This document shows, one piece after another, positions 56,050 to 64,000 of a DNA stretch of 64,000 bases (its first letter is position 1; each line of letters starts with the position of its first letter). Source of the DNA: Nocardia sp. (GTDB lineage: Bacteria; Actinomycetota; Actinomycetes; Mycobacteriales; Mycobacteriaceae); contig NZ_JAODNK010000051.1 in assembly GCF_025465275.1 (NCBI RefSeq), positions 1 to 64,000 of the forward strand, given 5' to 3'. The notes below the pieces were generated by a model. It was not told the origin of the DNA. It searched no databases and saw only the letters and a list, made by a program, of their open reading frames with translations. Both the position numbers and the translations under genes were made by a program.

Positions 56050-59000
56050 GTGGCACTATCGGCCCGCGCGGGCGCTCAGGGAAAGTCCGTTCCGGCACGA
56101 GAATTGTTCGCACAGCGGTTATCGGAACTGTTCGAGGCAGCGGGAAACCCCACGCTGGACCAGGTGGTGCGGATGACCAAGGTCCGGCTGCGCCGTACGC
56201 AGGGGCTGCCGACGATCCAGCGGCTCAGTGATTGGCGGTCCGGGAAGAATGTGCCGGCCAAGTTCTCCTCGCTGGAGCCGGTGCTGGCGACGCTGATCTA
56301 TCTGGCGCAGCAGAAGCGTGATCAGGTCACCGGGGTGCAGTTGAATGTGGTTGTCTGGCAGCGGCTCTGGGAGGACGCCGTGGTGGAGGCCGGTGCCGGG
56401 TCGGTGGCCGCGCCGGTCCCGCAGCAGGTGATCCCGCCGCGCCTCACGCTGACCGACACCCTCCCGCGTGATGTGGACACGCTGATCGGCCGCGAGGACG
56501 AACTACAGCGCATTCTCGCGGTCGCCGGGGCCGAGCGGGTGGTATCGATCCACACCATCGACGGTATGCCCGGAATCGGCAAGACCGCCTTGGCAACTCG
56601 GGCGGCGCACCGTCTCGCAGACCAGTTTCCGGACGGGCGCTTCTTCGTCAATCTGCACGCGCACACCCCCGGGCACATCAGCCCGAAGCCCGCCGATGTG
56701 CTGGCCGGGCTGCTCACCGATCTGGGCATGGACCCCCGCGAGATCCCCGACAGCCTCGACAATCGCCGCAGCATCTGGCGAGATCGGCTGGCGGGCAAGC
56801 GAATTCTGCTGGTGCTCGACGACGCCCTGGATCACGCCCAGGTCGAGCCGCTGCTGCCCAACGGGCCCGGCTGTCTGACCCTGATCACCAGCCGGCGGCG
56901 ACTGGTGGCACTGGACGGCTCCCAGCCCTTCGCGCTGGACACCTTGGATCCGGCGAAGGCGGGTGAATTGTTCTGCACGCTGGCACGCCGCACCCCCAGC
57001 GCGGACGAGCGCCCGGCTGTGGCCGAAATCGTCCGGCTGTGTGGATATCTGCCGCTGGCCATCGTGCTGCTCGCCAGCCGCCTGGCCCATCACGCCTCGT
57101 GGACCATTCCCGGTATGGCCGCCGATGTCGCGACGGCGCAGGATCGGCTGAGCGAGCTCGAAGCCGGGGAGCGGGCCGTCTACGCGGCCTTCACCATGTC
57201 CTATCGGGATCTGCCGCCGGAGCGGCAGCGCCTGTTCCGCCGGCTCAGCCTGCACCCAGGTCCCGATATCGATACGCACGCCACCGCGGTCCTGGACAGC
57301 ATTCCGGTGAGTGCCGCGCGGCGAGAGCTGGACGCGCTCTTCACCGATCACCTGCTGGACGAACCGGCGGGCGGGCGCTACCGGATGCACGATCTGCTGC
57401 GGGAGTACGCGGTCGCGCTCGTCGCGGCCGATCCGATCGAGGACCGGCGCGAGGTTGTCGAACGGCTGCTGGATCACTACCAGCACCTCGGTGAGGCTGC
57501 GGACCGCTATCTGGCCGGGCAGCTGCGCCCGGCGGCCGACGCCGGTGCGCCGCATTTCTCGGATCGGGCGCAGGCGCTGGCGTGGCTTCGGGCCGAGCGC
57601 GGCAATCTGCTCGGCTGTCTGGAATACGCTGCCTCCCATCATCAGTCGGCCCGGGTGGTCGGGATGACCAGCGTGCTGTCCGGACTGCTGCGGCTGGACG
57701 GGCCGTGGCCGCTGGCCATCAAACTGCATCGGCGCGCGGCCACCATTGCCGAGCACAGCGGCGATCGGGTCGGAGCCGCCGACGCGCTGAGCGATCTGGG
57801 CATGGTCCGATACGCGACCGGTGACTATCCGGGGACCGCGGATCTGGTGCGGCAGGCGCTGGTGAGTTATCAGGAGATCGGGGACCGGATCGGCCAGGCC
57901 CGGGCACTGAGCAGCCTGGGACGCTTGGGATATGCGACCGGTGACTACCCGGCGACGGCGGATCTGGTGCGGCAGGCGCTGGCCATCTATCAGGAGAGCG
58001 GCGATCGGCGCGGGCAGGCCTACGCCCTCATCGGGCTCGGGGTGGTGCGGTATTCGACGGGCGACTATCCGGGCACGGCGGAATTGCTTCGCCAGGCCCT
58101 GGGCATCTTCCGGGAGATCGGCGACCGGTTCGGTGCAGCTCATGCGCTCAATGAGCTCGGCGTGCTGCGGTATTCGACCGGTGACTATCCGGGTGCGGTG
58201 GAGCTGGTGGAGGAAGCGCTGGCCATCTATCGGGATATCGGCGACCGCTTCACCGAGGCGAACGCGCTCGAAGATCTGGTGTCGGTGCGCTTCGCGACCG
58301 GCGACTATCCCGGTGCGGCCGAACTGGTCCGGCAGGCGCTGGCGATCTATCAGGACGTCGGTGATCGGCTCGGGGAGGCGTACGCCCTCTGTAGTCTCGG
58401 CCGACTACGGCATGCCACCGGCGACCTACCCGGTGCTGCTGAACGGATGGAGCCCGCACTGGCCATCTTCGCCGAAATCGGTGATCGGGTCGGCCAGGCC
58501 TACACCGTCAATGACCTGAGCCTGGTGCAGTATTCGACCGGCGACTACGCGGGCGCGGCCGATCGCATGGAGCAGGGACTGGCCATCTTCGCGGAGATCG
58601 GTGATCGGGTCGGGCAGGCGTACACGCTCATCGTGCTGGGGTTGGTGCGGTATGCCGGTGGCGAATACGAGCGCGCGGGTGACCTCATGCAGCGGGCGCT
58701 GGCGATCTTCCGGGAGATCGGTGATCGGGTCGGTGAGGCCTATGCCCTCTGCAGTCTGGGTCGGCTGGAATACGCGGCGGGCGATCTGCCAGGCGCGGTG
58801 CAGCGCGTGCAGCGGGCCTTGGATATCTTCCGGGAGATCGGCGACCGGGTCGGTGAGGCCTATGCCCTCAGCAGCCTCGGCCGATTGCGCTTCGCCACCG
58901 GCGATGCCGCCGGAACCGATGATCTGGTGCAGCAGGCCCTGACCATCTACCAGGAGATCGGCGACCGATTCGGGCATGCCTTCGGCCTGGGCGGCCTGAG

Positions 59001-59499
59001 CATTCTGCGGAACTCGACCGGCGATTACGCCGCCGCGACCCAGCTCGCGCAACAGGCGGTGGATATCTTCCGCGATATCAATGACCGTGTCAGCCAGGCG
59101 TATTCGTTCGTCGGGCTGGGATTGCTGCGATATCAGGCCGGCGATTACACCGGTGCGGCCGAACTGGTGGAACAGGCGCCCGCGCTCTTCCGGGAGATCG
59201 GCGACCGCCTCGGTGAGGTGTACGCCTTCATGGGGCTGGGACTGGTCCGGTACAAGGCCGGCGACTATGCCGGGGCCGCCGATCTGGTGCAGCAATTGCT
59301 GGCCACTTTCCGGGAGATCGGCGAGCGCCCCGGTCAGGCCGAAATGCTCGACAAGCTCGGCGCGCTCTGGGAATTCAGCGGGCCGCAGGATGCGGTGGTG
59401 TCGTACGTCGATGCCACCCGGCTGGTGCGCGAGATCCAGGTGCGCTGGAAGAAGCGCCGGGTGTGGCGGGATCTGCCGGTGCCCGATACCGCTAGGTAG
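56050..59499 (+). CDS. STAND (NB-ARC) ATPase with HTH-like N-terminus and TPR array
   Basis: The 1149-residue protein has an N-terminal helical domain (about 15-85) ending 'LSDWRSGKNVPAKFSSLEPVL', the pattern of HTH domains that precede bacterial NB-ARC modules. An NB-ARC ATPase (about 140-480) follows, with P-loop 'GMPGIGKT' (172-179), Walker B 'ILLVLDDALDH', sensor 'LITSRRR' and 'RMHDLLREYAVAL' (MHD). Residues 581-1100 are thirteen exact 40-residue TPR units of the type 'ALAIYQEIGDRxGEAYAL'. STAND proteins act as molecular switches, oligomerising when the repeat domain senses a ligand; here the output would be through the HTH-like domain or a partner. GTG 56050 may be leaderless (TAGCCT lies just upstream). 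Confidence 0.93.
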   Translation: MALSARAGAQGKSVPARELFAQRLSELFEAAGNPTLDQVVRMTKVRLRRTQGLPTIQRLSDWRSGKNVPAKFSSLEPVLATLIYLAQQKRDQVTGVQLNVVVWQRLWEDAVVEAGAGSVAAPVPQQVIPPRLTLTDTLPRDVDTLIGREDELQRILAVAGAERVVSIHTIDGMPGIGKTALATRAAHRLADQFPDGRFFVNLHAHTPGHISPKPADVLAGLLTDLGMDPREIPDSLDNRRSIWRDRLAGKRILLVLDDALDHAQVEPLLPNGPGCLTLITSRRRLVALDGSQPFALDTLDPAKAGELFCTLARRTPSADERPAVAEIVRLCGYLPLAIVLLASRLAHHASWTIPGMAADVATAQDRLSELEAGERAVYAAFTMSYRDLPPERQRLFRRLSLHPGPDIDTHATAVLDSIPVSAARRELDALFTDHLLDEPAGGRYRMHDLLREYAVALVAADPIEDRREVVERLLDHYQHLGEAADRYLAGQLRPAADAGAPHFSDRAQALAWLRAERGNLLGCLEYAASHHQSARVVGMTSVLSGLLRLDGPWPLAIKLHRRAATIAEHSGDRVGAADALSDLGMVRYATGDYPGTADLVRQALVSYQEIGDRIGQARALSSLGRLGYATGDYPATADLVRQALAIYQESGDRRGQAYALIGLGVVRYSTGDYPGTAELLRQALGIFREIGDRFGAAHALNELGVLRYSTGDYPGAVELVEEALAIYRDIGDRFTEANALEDLVSVRFATGDYPGAAELVRQALAIYQDVGDRLGEAYALCSLGRLRHATGDLPGAAERMEPALAIFAEIGDRVGQAYTVNDLSLVQYSTGDYAGAADRMEQGLAIFAEIGDRVGQAYTLIVLGLVRYAGGEYERAGDLMQRALAIFREIGDRVGEAYALCSLGRLEYAAGDLPGAVQRVQRALDIFREIGDRVGEAYALSSLGRLRFATGDAAGTDDLVQQALTIYQEIGDRFGHAFGLGGLSILRNSTGDYAAATQLAQQAVDIFRDINDRVSQAYSFVGLGLLRYQAGDYTGAAELVEQAPALFREIGDRLGEVYAFMGLGLVRYKAGDYAGAADLVQQLLATFREIGERPGQAEMLDKLGALWEFSGPQDAVVSYVDATRLVREIQVRWKKRRVWRDLPVPDTAR
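57790..59349 (+). repeat. Thirteen in-frame 120-bp TPR units
   Basis: The stretch is exactly 13 x 120 bp without a single indel, each unit encoding a 40-residue TPR (LGxxRYxTGDYPGA...LVxQALAIxxEIGDRxGxAYAL). Units 6-9 are most alike ('EIGDRVG'). Such an array invites unequal crossing-over and change of repeat number. Confidence 0.9.
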
Positions 59500-60901
59500 C
59501 CGTCCCGGCGTGGCTGTCGGCCTGACGGCTGATCTTCCAATCCCGGTGCCGCAGGCCCAATTCGGTGACCGGGTCCGCGCCGTTGATCCATTCCCGTGCG
59601 ATGTGGTGCCAGTTCGCGGTGGCCCGCAGCTGACCCAGCGTGGCGCAGGTCCAGAAGTCGACGCGGCGGGAGAACAGGTGCTCGGGCGGCAGATTCTGCC
59701 GTCGCATCCCGTCGAATTCGGTAATGCGCGGGTCGATGGCGTGCAGGAACGCGCCGGAGGCCAGCTCGGGGGTGATCGGCAGCTCCTCGTCGACCAGGCA
59801 CCATTCCGCAGCCGAGAGTACGTAGTTGTAGCACTCTTCAGCGGTCACGGTGGAGTGCTCGTCGATGACGCCGCGCTCGATCATGAGCCGGAAGAGATCG
59901 TCATAGCGATCCTCGGCGGCGGCGCGCAGGCAGGTGGCCTCGAAGGCGATGTGCTCCGGGGCCATTCGCTTGTACAGGCCGAAATCGAGGAAGACCACCC
60001 GGCCGTCGGCGCGCAGCAGCACATTGCCCGGATGCGGATCACCGCAGAACTCGGCGAACTCGAAGAGGGAACCCACATAGAACCGGTAGATGATTTCGCC
60101 GATCCGATCGCGTTCGGCGTCCGGGAGCTGCCGCATGGCGTCGAAATCGATGCCGGGGGAGTATTCGGTCACCAGGACGCGGCGGCTGCTGATCTCCGGA
60201 AAAGCTTGCGGCACAGTGATGAACGGGTGGCCGGCGTACATATTCGCCACATGGTGCTGAGTACTGGCCTCGACGGTGTAGTCCAGCTCCTTCTCGAAGT
60301 TGGTGCGCAGCTCGTCGAGCACGGCCAGCGTGAAGCCCGGCAGTGCGACCTGCTGCAGCATGGCGCGCAGCAGGCCCAGGTTCCGCAGGTCCGCGCGCAC
60401 CGCCAGGTCGATGCCGGGATACTGGACCTTCACCGCGACCTCGGTGCCGTCGAAAAGTGTTGCGCGATAGACCTGTCCGATCGAAGCGGCGGCGATCGGC
60501 TCCGGATCGAAGTCGGCGAACAATTGCTGCAGGGGTGCGCCGAGATCCTGCTCGATGACCTCGCGCATGGCGTCGAAATCGACGGTGGGCGCGTGATCGA
60601 ACAGCACCGCCAGCCGGCGCTGGAATTCCTCGCGCTGCCGCGGCGGCACCAGCTCCAGATCGAGCAGCGACAGCAGCTGCCCGAGTTTCATTGCCAGGCC
60701 CTTCATTTCACCGAACACACCCACCAGCTGTTCGGCCAGGCGCAGCACCGATTCATCGGCCATCCGGGCCCGGACCTCGGCGGAACGGCCGATCATGGAC
60801 AGCTTGGTGCGGCGCTTGCGCACCGCCTGCGCGGCCACCACGGCCCCCAGCTTGGAACCCCGCGCCAAGCGGGAGGTCGATACCGGCTTCGATCCGGTCA
60901 T
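59492..60901 (-). CDS. ABC1/AarF (UbiB-like) atypical kinase
   Basis: The 469-residue protein has the UbiB/ABC1 hallmarks: the KxGQ motif in 'GLAMKLGQLLSLLD', the Ala-rich loop 'PIAAASIGQVYRA' replacing the Gly loop, 'VAVKVQYPG' with the catalytic Lys, 'FCGDPHPGN' and 'FLDFGLYKRM'. Such proteins bind ATP and support lipid or isoprenoid metabolism, in actinobacteria possibly menaquinone or mycolate-related lipids. It overlaps the STAND gene by 8 bp tail to tail and is coupled by a 4-bp overlap to the Imm42-like gene upstream. Confidence 0.93.
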   Translation of the reverse strand: MTGSKPVSTSRLARGSKLGAVVAAQAVRKRRTKLSMIGRSAEVRARMADESVLRLAEQLVGVFGEMKGLAMKLGQLLSLLDLELVPPRQREEFQRRLAVLFDHAPTVDFDAMREVIEQDLGAPLQQLFADFDPEPIAAASIGQVYRATLFDGTEVAVKVQYPGIDLAVRADLRNLGLLRAMLQQVALPGFTLAVLDELRTNFEKELDYTVEASTQHHVANMYAGHPFITVPQAFPEISSRRVLVTEYSPGIDFDAMRQLPDAERDRIGEIIYRFYVGSLFEFAEFCGDPHPGNVLLRADGRVVFLDFGLYKRMAPEHIAFEATCLRAAAEDRYDDLFRLMIERGVIDEHSTVTAEECYNYVLSAAEWCLVDEELPITPELASGAFLHAIDPRITEFDGMRRQNLPPEHLFSRRVDFWTCATLGQLRATANWHHIAREWINGADPVTELGLRHRDWKISRQADSHAGTAT

Positions 60902-61431
60902 TGCCGATCACCCCACTCCAGTGCACCCAGAAAATCCCGCAGGACCCCGGCGAATTCACCGCGACGCAGACTGCATTCGCGGACTTCCCGCAGACCGGCC
61001 AGACCCCACATGAGTCTGGCGCCCGCCTCGTCCTCGACCACGAAAATGTCCCACGGTTCGAAGGATTCGGTGCGCGGACCGACGAAGAACGGCCAGTAGT
61101 GCGCGCCGTCGGCCGCGATCTGCGCATCGGAGCGATCATTGTCGGCGAACAGCGCCTCGGTGACGATATGCGCCACCTCGCGCGCGGGCAGCGCCATCAA
61201 TGCCGGACTGCGGCGGGCATTGTCGCTCACCAGCATTCGATCGGCCGCGGCAGCCACATCTCTGATCGCGGTATTCGGCTGATACCGACCGATCTTCTCA
61301 CCGCCACACCACCACCGAATTCGACCGAACATCCAGTGTCCTAGCCCCGGTTCTAGTCCCGCGGAGCCGCTGGGCAGGTGATCGAGCTCGTACTCGATCG
61401 CGAAGCGGCCACGATCTCCGACCAGCATCAT
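60898..61431 (-). CDS. Imm42-like immunity-type protein
   Basis: The 177-residue protein begins 'MMLVGDRGRFAIEYELDHLPSG' and continues 'HWMFGRIRWWCGGEKIGRYQPNTAIRDVAAAADRML' and 'LFADNDRS', the arrangement of Imm42-type immunity proteins associated with polymorphic toxins. The alpha/beta fold has no catalytic signature. GGGGG precedes the first of two ATGs at 61431. It is upstream of and coupled to the ABC1 kinase, with no toxin gene in the window, so it is either a solitary immunity gene or the family has another role here. Confidence 0.75.
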   Translation of the reverse strand: MMLVGDRGRFAIEYELDHLPSGSAGLEPGLGHWMFGRIRWWCGGEKIGRYQPNTAIRDVAAAADRMLVSDNARRSPALMALPAREVAHIVTEALFADNDRSDAQIAADGAHYWPFFVGPRTESFEPWDIFVVEDEAGARLMWGLAGLREVRECSLRRGEFAGVLRDFLGALEWGDRQ

Positions 61432-61500
61432 CGCACCCCCTGGAGATCTTTGTCGACGATCACCACCAACCCGATCCGACCCGCCACCACGCCACAGCTC

Positions 61501-61538
61501 GGTTCCAGCCCAGCACCCCACATGGCTGGGCTGGAACC
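61501..61538. repeat. 14-bp perfect inverted repeat
   Basis: GGTTCCAGCCCAGC and GCTGGGCTGGAACC flank a 10-base loop. It lies 70 bp upstream of the Imm42-like start and 193 bp before the channel gene, in a 299-bp intergenic gap (61432-61730) that otherwise holds no recognised feature. Confidence 0.6.
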
Positions 61539-61730
61539 AGGCCACCACCGCATCGTATGAAGTCCGGAATGTCCACGCCGTCCTACTCCGGCGGGTAGTC
61601 GGGTGAAAGACGCTGCTGGGGAGTGTTTTCCGGTCCGGAGAACTGGTATCCGTTGCGGACGGCCGTTCACGGACCCGGCAGCTTGGAAATGGCATGTTCA
61701 GGGCCGGTGATCTTGGACCATAATTCGACG

Positions 61731-62405
61731 ATGCAGTATCCGCGCTCGACGGCCGAGACAGCACAGGCCGAAGCTCATACCCGATGGACGCCCGCGCGAG
61801 TGGAGGCGTTCAGCGATGGCGTCATGGCCATTGCGATCACGCTGCTGGTGCTCGAGATTCGGCTGCCGGACGACAGCCATGAGAATCTGCTGCGTCAGTT
61901 GCTTTCGCTGTGGCCGAGCTACTTCGCCTACGTGGCCTCCTTCGCCACCGTCGGGGTCATCTGGGTGTGCCATCACAACTTCTTCGCCCGTATTCAGCAT
62001 GTGGATTCGCTGCTGCAGTGGGGCAATATGCTGCTCCTGCTCTGCGTGGGATTTCTGCCGTTTCCGACTACGGCGCTGGCGCACCATATAGACGGCGACG
62101 CCTGGAATGCGCGGGTGGCGACTGCCTTCTACGGTGTGGTCGCGGCTGTGCAGGCGCTGGCCTGGCTGATTATGTGGGTGGCACTGCGGCGCGATCCGAC
62201 GCTGTTCAAACCGGGACATGACGCCGAATTCGTGCGCGTGCAAAGCCGTTTGGCGTGGATGGGGTTCCTCGGCTTCGACGTGATCGCGCTCATCGGACTG
62301 GTCCAGCCGATCGTGGCGCTGGTGCTCTACATGCTGGCGCTGGCGGTGTACGCGGCCACCAGCGGCGGCTGGCCCGGGGCGCAGCGCGCGCAGCCGACCG
62401 GCTAG
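61731..62405 (+). CDS. TMEM175-like potassium channel family protein (DUF1211)
   Basis: The 224-residue membrane protein has six hydrophobic segments and the family signature at its first helix: 'RVEAFSDGVMAIAITLLVLEIRLP' (RxxxFSDG). 'ATVGVIWVCHHNFFARIQ' in helix 3 is also typical. Bacterial TMEM175 homologues form tetrameric K+-selective channels. The ATG at 61731 is the best start. It is followed by the DedA gene after 48 bp on the same strand, so the two may be co-transcribed. Confidence 0.92.
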   Translation: MQYPRSTAETAQAEAHTRWTPARVEAFSDGVMAIAITLLVLEIRLPDDSHENLLRQLLSLWPSYFAYVASFATVGVIWVCHHNFFARIQHVDSLLQWGNMLLLLCVGFLPFPTTALAHHIDGDAWNARVATAFYGVVAAVQALAWLIMWVALRRDPTLFKPGHDAEFVRVQSRLAWMGFLGFDVIALIGLVQPIVALVLYMLALAVYAATSGGWPGAQRAQPTG

Positions 62406-62453
62406 TTCGCTGCCGATGACAACGGTCGCCGGGCACTGGGTACCGTTGCGGTC

Positions 62454-63098
62454 ATGAACTCGCTGCTGCACCGGATCCTGGATATCGCCCCGGTGTGGGT
62501 GTACCTCATCGTCACGCTGCTGGTGTTCGTCGAGGACGCGATATTCGTCGGATTCGTGGTGCCCGGTGAAACCGCGGCCGTGCTCGGCGGGGTCGCCGCC
62601 AGCCAGGGGCACGTGTACCTGTGGGCGATGATTCTGCTGGTGGTGGTCGCGGCGATCGCCGGTGACAGTGTCGGCTACGAGATCGGAAAACGGGTGGGGC
62701 CGCGCCTGTTGCAGGCCTCCATGCTGGATCGGCACCGCGGCCGGCTGGATCAGGCCCAGAATTTCCTGGCCCGCCGCGGCGGCTGGGCCGTCTTCCTGGG
62801 CCGCTTCGTGGCCTTCTTCCGCGCCATGATGCCCGCGCTCGCCGGCACCTCCCAGATGCCCTACCGCCGTTTCCTCGCCTTCAATGCGCTCGGCGGCGTC
62901 GTCTGGGGCACGGCATTCGTGGTGCTCGGATTTGTTGCCGGGCAGTCCTATGAGAAGGTCGCGAAGACCGTGGGCCGCGATGCGGCGATCGGGGCCGTGG
63001 TCATCGTGATCGTGGCGTTCATCGTATGGAAGCTGCGCGAGCGCCGCCGCGAGCGCACCTTCGAGTCCACGTACGAGACCGCACACGACGCCGACTGA
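62454..63098 (+). CDS. DedA family membrane protein (VTT/SNARE-associated)
   Basis: The 214-residue protein has the DedA core: 'VFVEDAIFVGFVVPGETAAVLGGVAAS' (E..F..P.E with the membrane acidic residue), the Gly-rich 'GDSVGYEIGKRVG', and 'FLGRFVAFFRAMMPALAGTSQMPYRRFLAFNALGGVVWG' (R..P..AG). DedA proteins are proton-driven membrane lipid or undecaprenyl-phosphate flippases. It ends just before the convergent transglutaminase-like gene. Confidence 0.93.
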   Translation: MNSLLHRILDIAPVWVYLIVTLLVFVEDAIFVGFVVPGETAAVLGGVAASQGHVYLWAMILLVVVAAIAGDSVGYEIGKRVGPRLLQASMLDRHRGRLDQAQNFLARRGGWAVFLGRFVAFFRAMMPALAGTSQMPYRRFLAFNALGGVVWGTAFVVLGFVAGQSYEKVAKTVGRDAAIGAVVIVIVAFIVWKLRERRRERTFESTYETAHDAD

Positions 63099-63119
63099 GC
63101 CTCACCAGCCGACTGAGCC

Positions 63120-63923
63120 TCACCAGAGGGTGGCCGGTTGCAGGAAATCGTCCCGGGGTAGCGGGCCGTCGATGAAGGCCTTGACCCAGAGGCCGTTGAC
63201 GGTGATGTCGCCGCCGTGATTGCCGAGGAAGGCAATATCGGAAGCGTCTCTGCCGGTGGCGATTCGGACCATGCTGGTGCGCGGTGCCAGGCCGGTCGGG
63301 TCGAAGACCTGCCAGGCTCCGTGTACGTAGGCCTCCGGGACCGAATGGAAATCCATCGGAAAGCAGCCGGGCGGGTAGACCGATGCGACCCGGGCGGGCA
63401 CGCCGATAGCGCGCAGCAGCGCCACCACCAGATGGGAGAAGTCCCGGCACACACCGGTGCCCGACAGCAGCGTCTCCACCGCGCCATCGCTGGGCAGACT
63501 GCTGCCGGGCGCGTAGCAGATGCGGCGGGCCACCCAGGCCGAGACCCGCGCCGGCATCTCCGGATCGTCTATGCCGCAGCCGAATTCGGCTGCGGCGAAG
63601 CCGAGTATCTTATCCGAGTCGATGAACCGGCTCGGGCGCAGATAGATGGAGCGATCGTAGTCGGTGACCGGTTCCGGCGCCGCCGCGCCGAAAACCGTCG
63701 CGCTGTAGTACGCGTGCAGATTGCCTGCGTCACTGTGTATTACATGTATTCGGGTGCCGTGCGGCCCCAGGACCTCCTGCGGCACCAGCTTGCTGCCGTC
63801 GAGCTCGAACAGCAGTGATTCGTTCAGATCGATTCCAGGCTGCCGGGCGACGGCAATCTGGAATTCGAGGACGGTAGCGGCATGGACTTTGACGTCGAGA
63901 TGTACGGAGACGTCGCGCTTCAC
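63120..63923 (-). CDS. Transglutaminase-like cysteine peptidase family protein
   Basis: The 267-residue protein has the transglutaminase-like triad: Cys in 'GTGVCRDFSHLVVALLRAIGVPAR', His in 'PEAYVHGAWQVFDPTG' and the following Asp. An N-terminal beta domain of about 90 residues ('VSVHLDVKVHAATVLEFQIAVA') precedes it, as in the bacterial transglutaminase-like N-terminal family. Cytoplasmic members are often near peptide-ligase or proteasome-related genes; none is seen here. The gene is convergent with dedA, with a short direct repeat (CGACTGAGCCTCACCAG, overlapping copies) between them. Confidence 0.9.
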   Translation of the reverse strand: MKRDVSVHLDVKVHAATVLEFQIAVARQPGIDLNESLLFELDGSKLVPQEVLGPHGTRIHVIHSDAGNLHAYYSATVFGAAAPEPVTDYDRSIYLRPSRFIDSDKILGFAAAEFGCGIDDPEMPARVSAWVARRICYAPGSSLPSDGAVETLLSGTGVCRDFSHLVVALLRAIGVPARVASVYPPGCFPMDFHSVPEAYVHGAWQVFDPTGLAPRTSMVRIATGRDASDIAFLGNHGGDITVNGLWVKAFIDGPLPRDDFLQPATLW

Positions 63924-63944
63924 CCCCCCAATCGTGCCACCGTT

Positions 63945-64000
63945 CTACTGGTTGATGAACGTGGCGGCGATATTCCAGAAGATCGTCGGGTCGACACTGT
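63945..64000 (-). CDS. C-terminal end of an unidentified minus-strand gene (partial)
   Basis: Only the last 18 codons are in the window. They read 'SVDPTIFWNIAATFINQ' and stop with TAG at 63945-63947. The uninterrupted frame and the short gap to the transglutaminase-like gene suggest an upstream gene in the same operon. The sequence is too short to assign a family. Confidence 0.45.
   Translation of the reverse strand, partial: SVDPTIFWNIAATFINQ

Noticed and set aside
56503..58143. 546-codon minus-strand frame opposite the STAND gene
   Set aside because: Composition follows the complement of the TPR repeats and there is no RBS or homology; the plus-strand frame has clear NB-ARC and TPR motifs.
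57790..59349. Minisatellite or assembly artefact
   Set aside because: The units keep the reading frame and TPR consensus with many differences between units, so this is a genuine coding repeat.
59081..61099. 672-codon plus-strand frame over the ABC1 kinase gene
   Set aside because: It starts in the TPR region and runs over two well-supported minus-strand genes with no domain of its own.
61698..63086. 462-codon minus-strand frame over the TMEM175-like and DedA genes
   Set aside because: His/Gln/Arg-rich shadow; both membrane proteins on the plus strand have family signatures.
1..64000. Prophage or transposon remnant
   Set aside because: I saw no integrase, transposase, phage structural gene, tRNA or terminal inverted repeats on either strand.

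Overview
This is a gene-dense, very GC-rich actinobacterial chromosome segment, most likely from Nocardia or a close relative. The grounds are frequent GTG/TTG starts, a cvnABCD 'conservon' followed by two cytochromes P450, an MmyB-type regulator remnant, a GT87 lipoglycan-type mannosyltransferase, a zinc-ribbon TetR regulator, a SigJ-type ECF sigma factor and many small secreted proteins. I see no rRNA, tRNA, CRISPR array, transposase or integrase. The species assignment is inference.

Layout. 0-4.7 kb: a GntR-type 3' end, a GNAT acetyltransferase, a translationally coupled membrane class III nucleotide cyclase and Crp/Fnr regulator, two small secreted proteins and a peptide deformylase. 4.7-10.5 kb: a minus-strand glycoside/ester-hydrolase operon (GH1, TetR, an SGNH-GH130 fusion, two HSL-type hydrolases) with a near-identical operator in front of each half. 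10.6-14.4 kb: a TetR gene divergent from a flavin amine oxidase and a gamma-glutamyltransferase-family enzyme. 14.6-24.1 kb: a secreted S1 protease, GT87 transferase, SRPBCC protein, ECF sigma factor, DUF1460 protein, orphan NarI-like protein, two head-to-head gene remnants and a pentapeptide-repeat protein. 24.2-29.5 kb: the conservon with a canonical P450 and a P450 lacking ExxR. 29.6-32.8 kb: MarR, then methyltransferase, membrane protein and Tat-exported multicopper oxidase. 33-35.3 kb: small peptides, an HxlR regulator and a dehalogenase-like protein without its catalytic histidine.

35.3-43.8 kb is the most unusual part. It is a run of mostly single, unrelated genes (SUKH, RibD-like reductase, membrane protein, unknown protein, methyltransferase, HAD phosphatase, unknown protein, epoxide hydrolase, then an SDR) separated by copies of one repeat, all in the same orientation. 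A full element is about 107 bp. It has the 17-bp core CGGCA-N5-GTGCGTT at each end as a direct repeat (period 90-91 bp), and between the cores a conserved GTTGATCTTCCGC block and a GC-rich hairpin. Minus-strand genes end inside or right next to the repeats, two of them with the stop codon at the same core position. The arrangement resembles a gene-cassette array, but the ends do not fit integron attC sites and no recombinase is in the window.

43.8-64 kb: a membrane protein plus PF10118-like hydrolase with a divergent TetR, a FtsX-type ABC exporter with a divergent zinc-ribbon TetR, a MarR-MFS pair sharing an operator, a PEBP protein, a PHB-depolymerase-like esterase behind a 36-bp palindrome, a DUF4352-like lipoprotein, a 1149-residue STAND ATPase with thirteen exact 40-residue TPR units, an ABC1 kinase coupled to an Imm42-like protein, a TMEM175-like channel, a DedA protein and a transglutaminase-like protein. 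The window ends inside another minus-strand gene.
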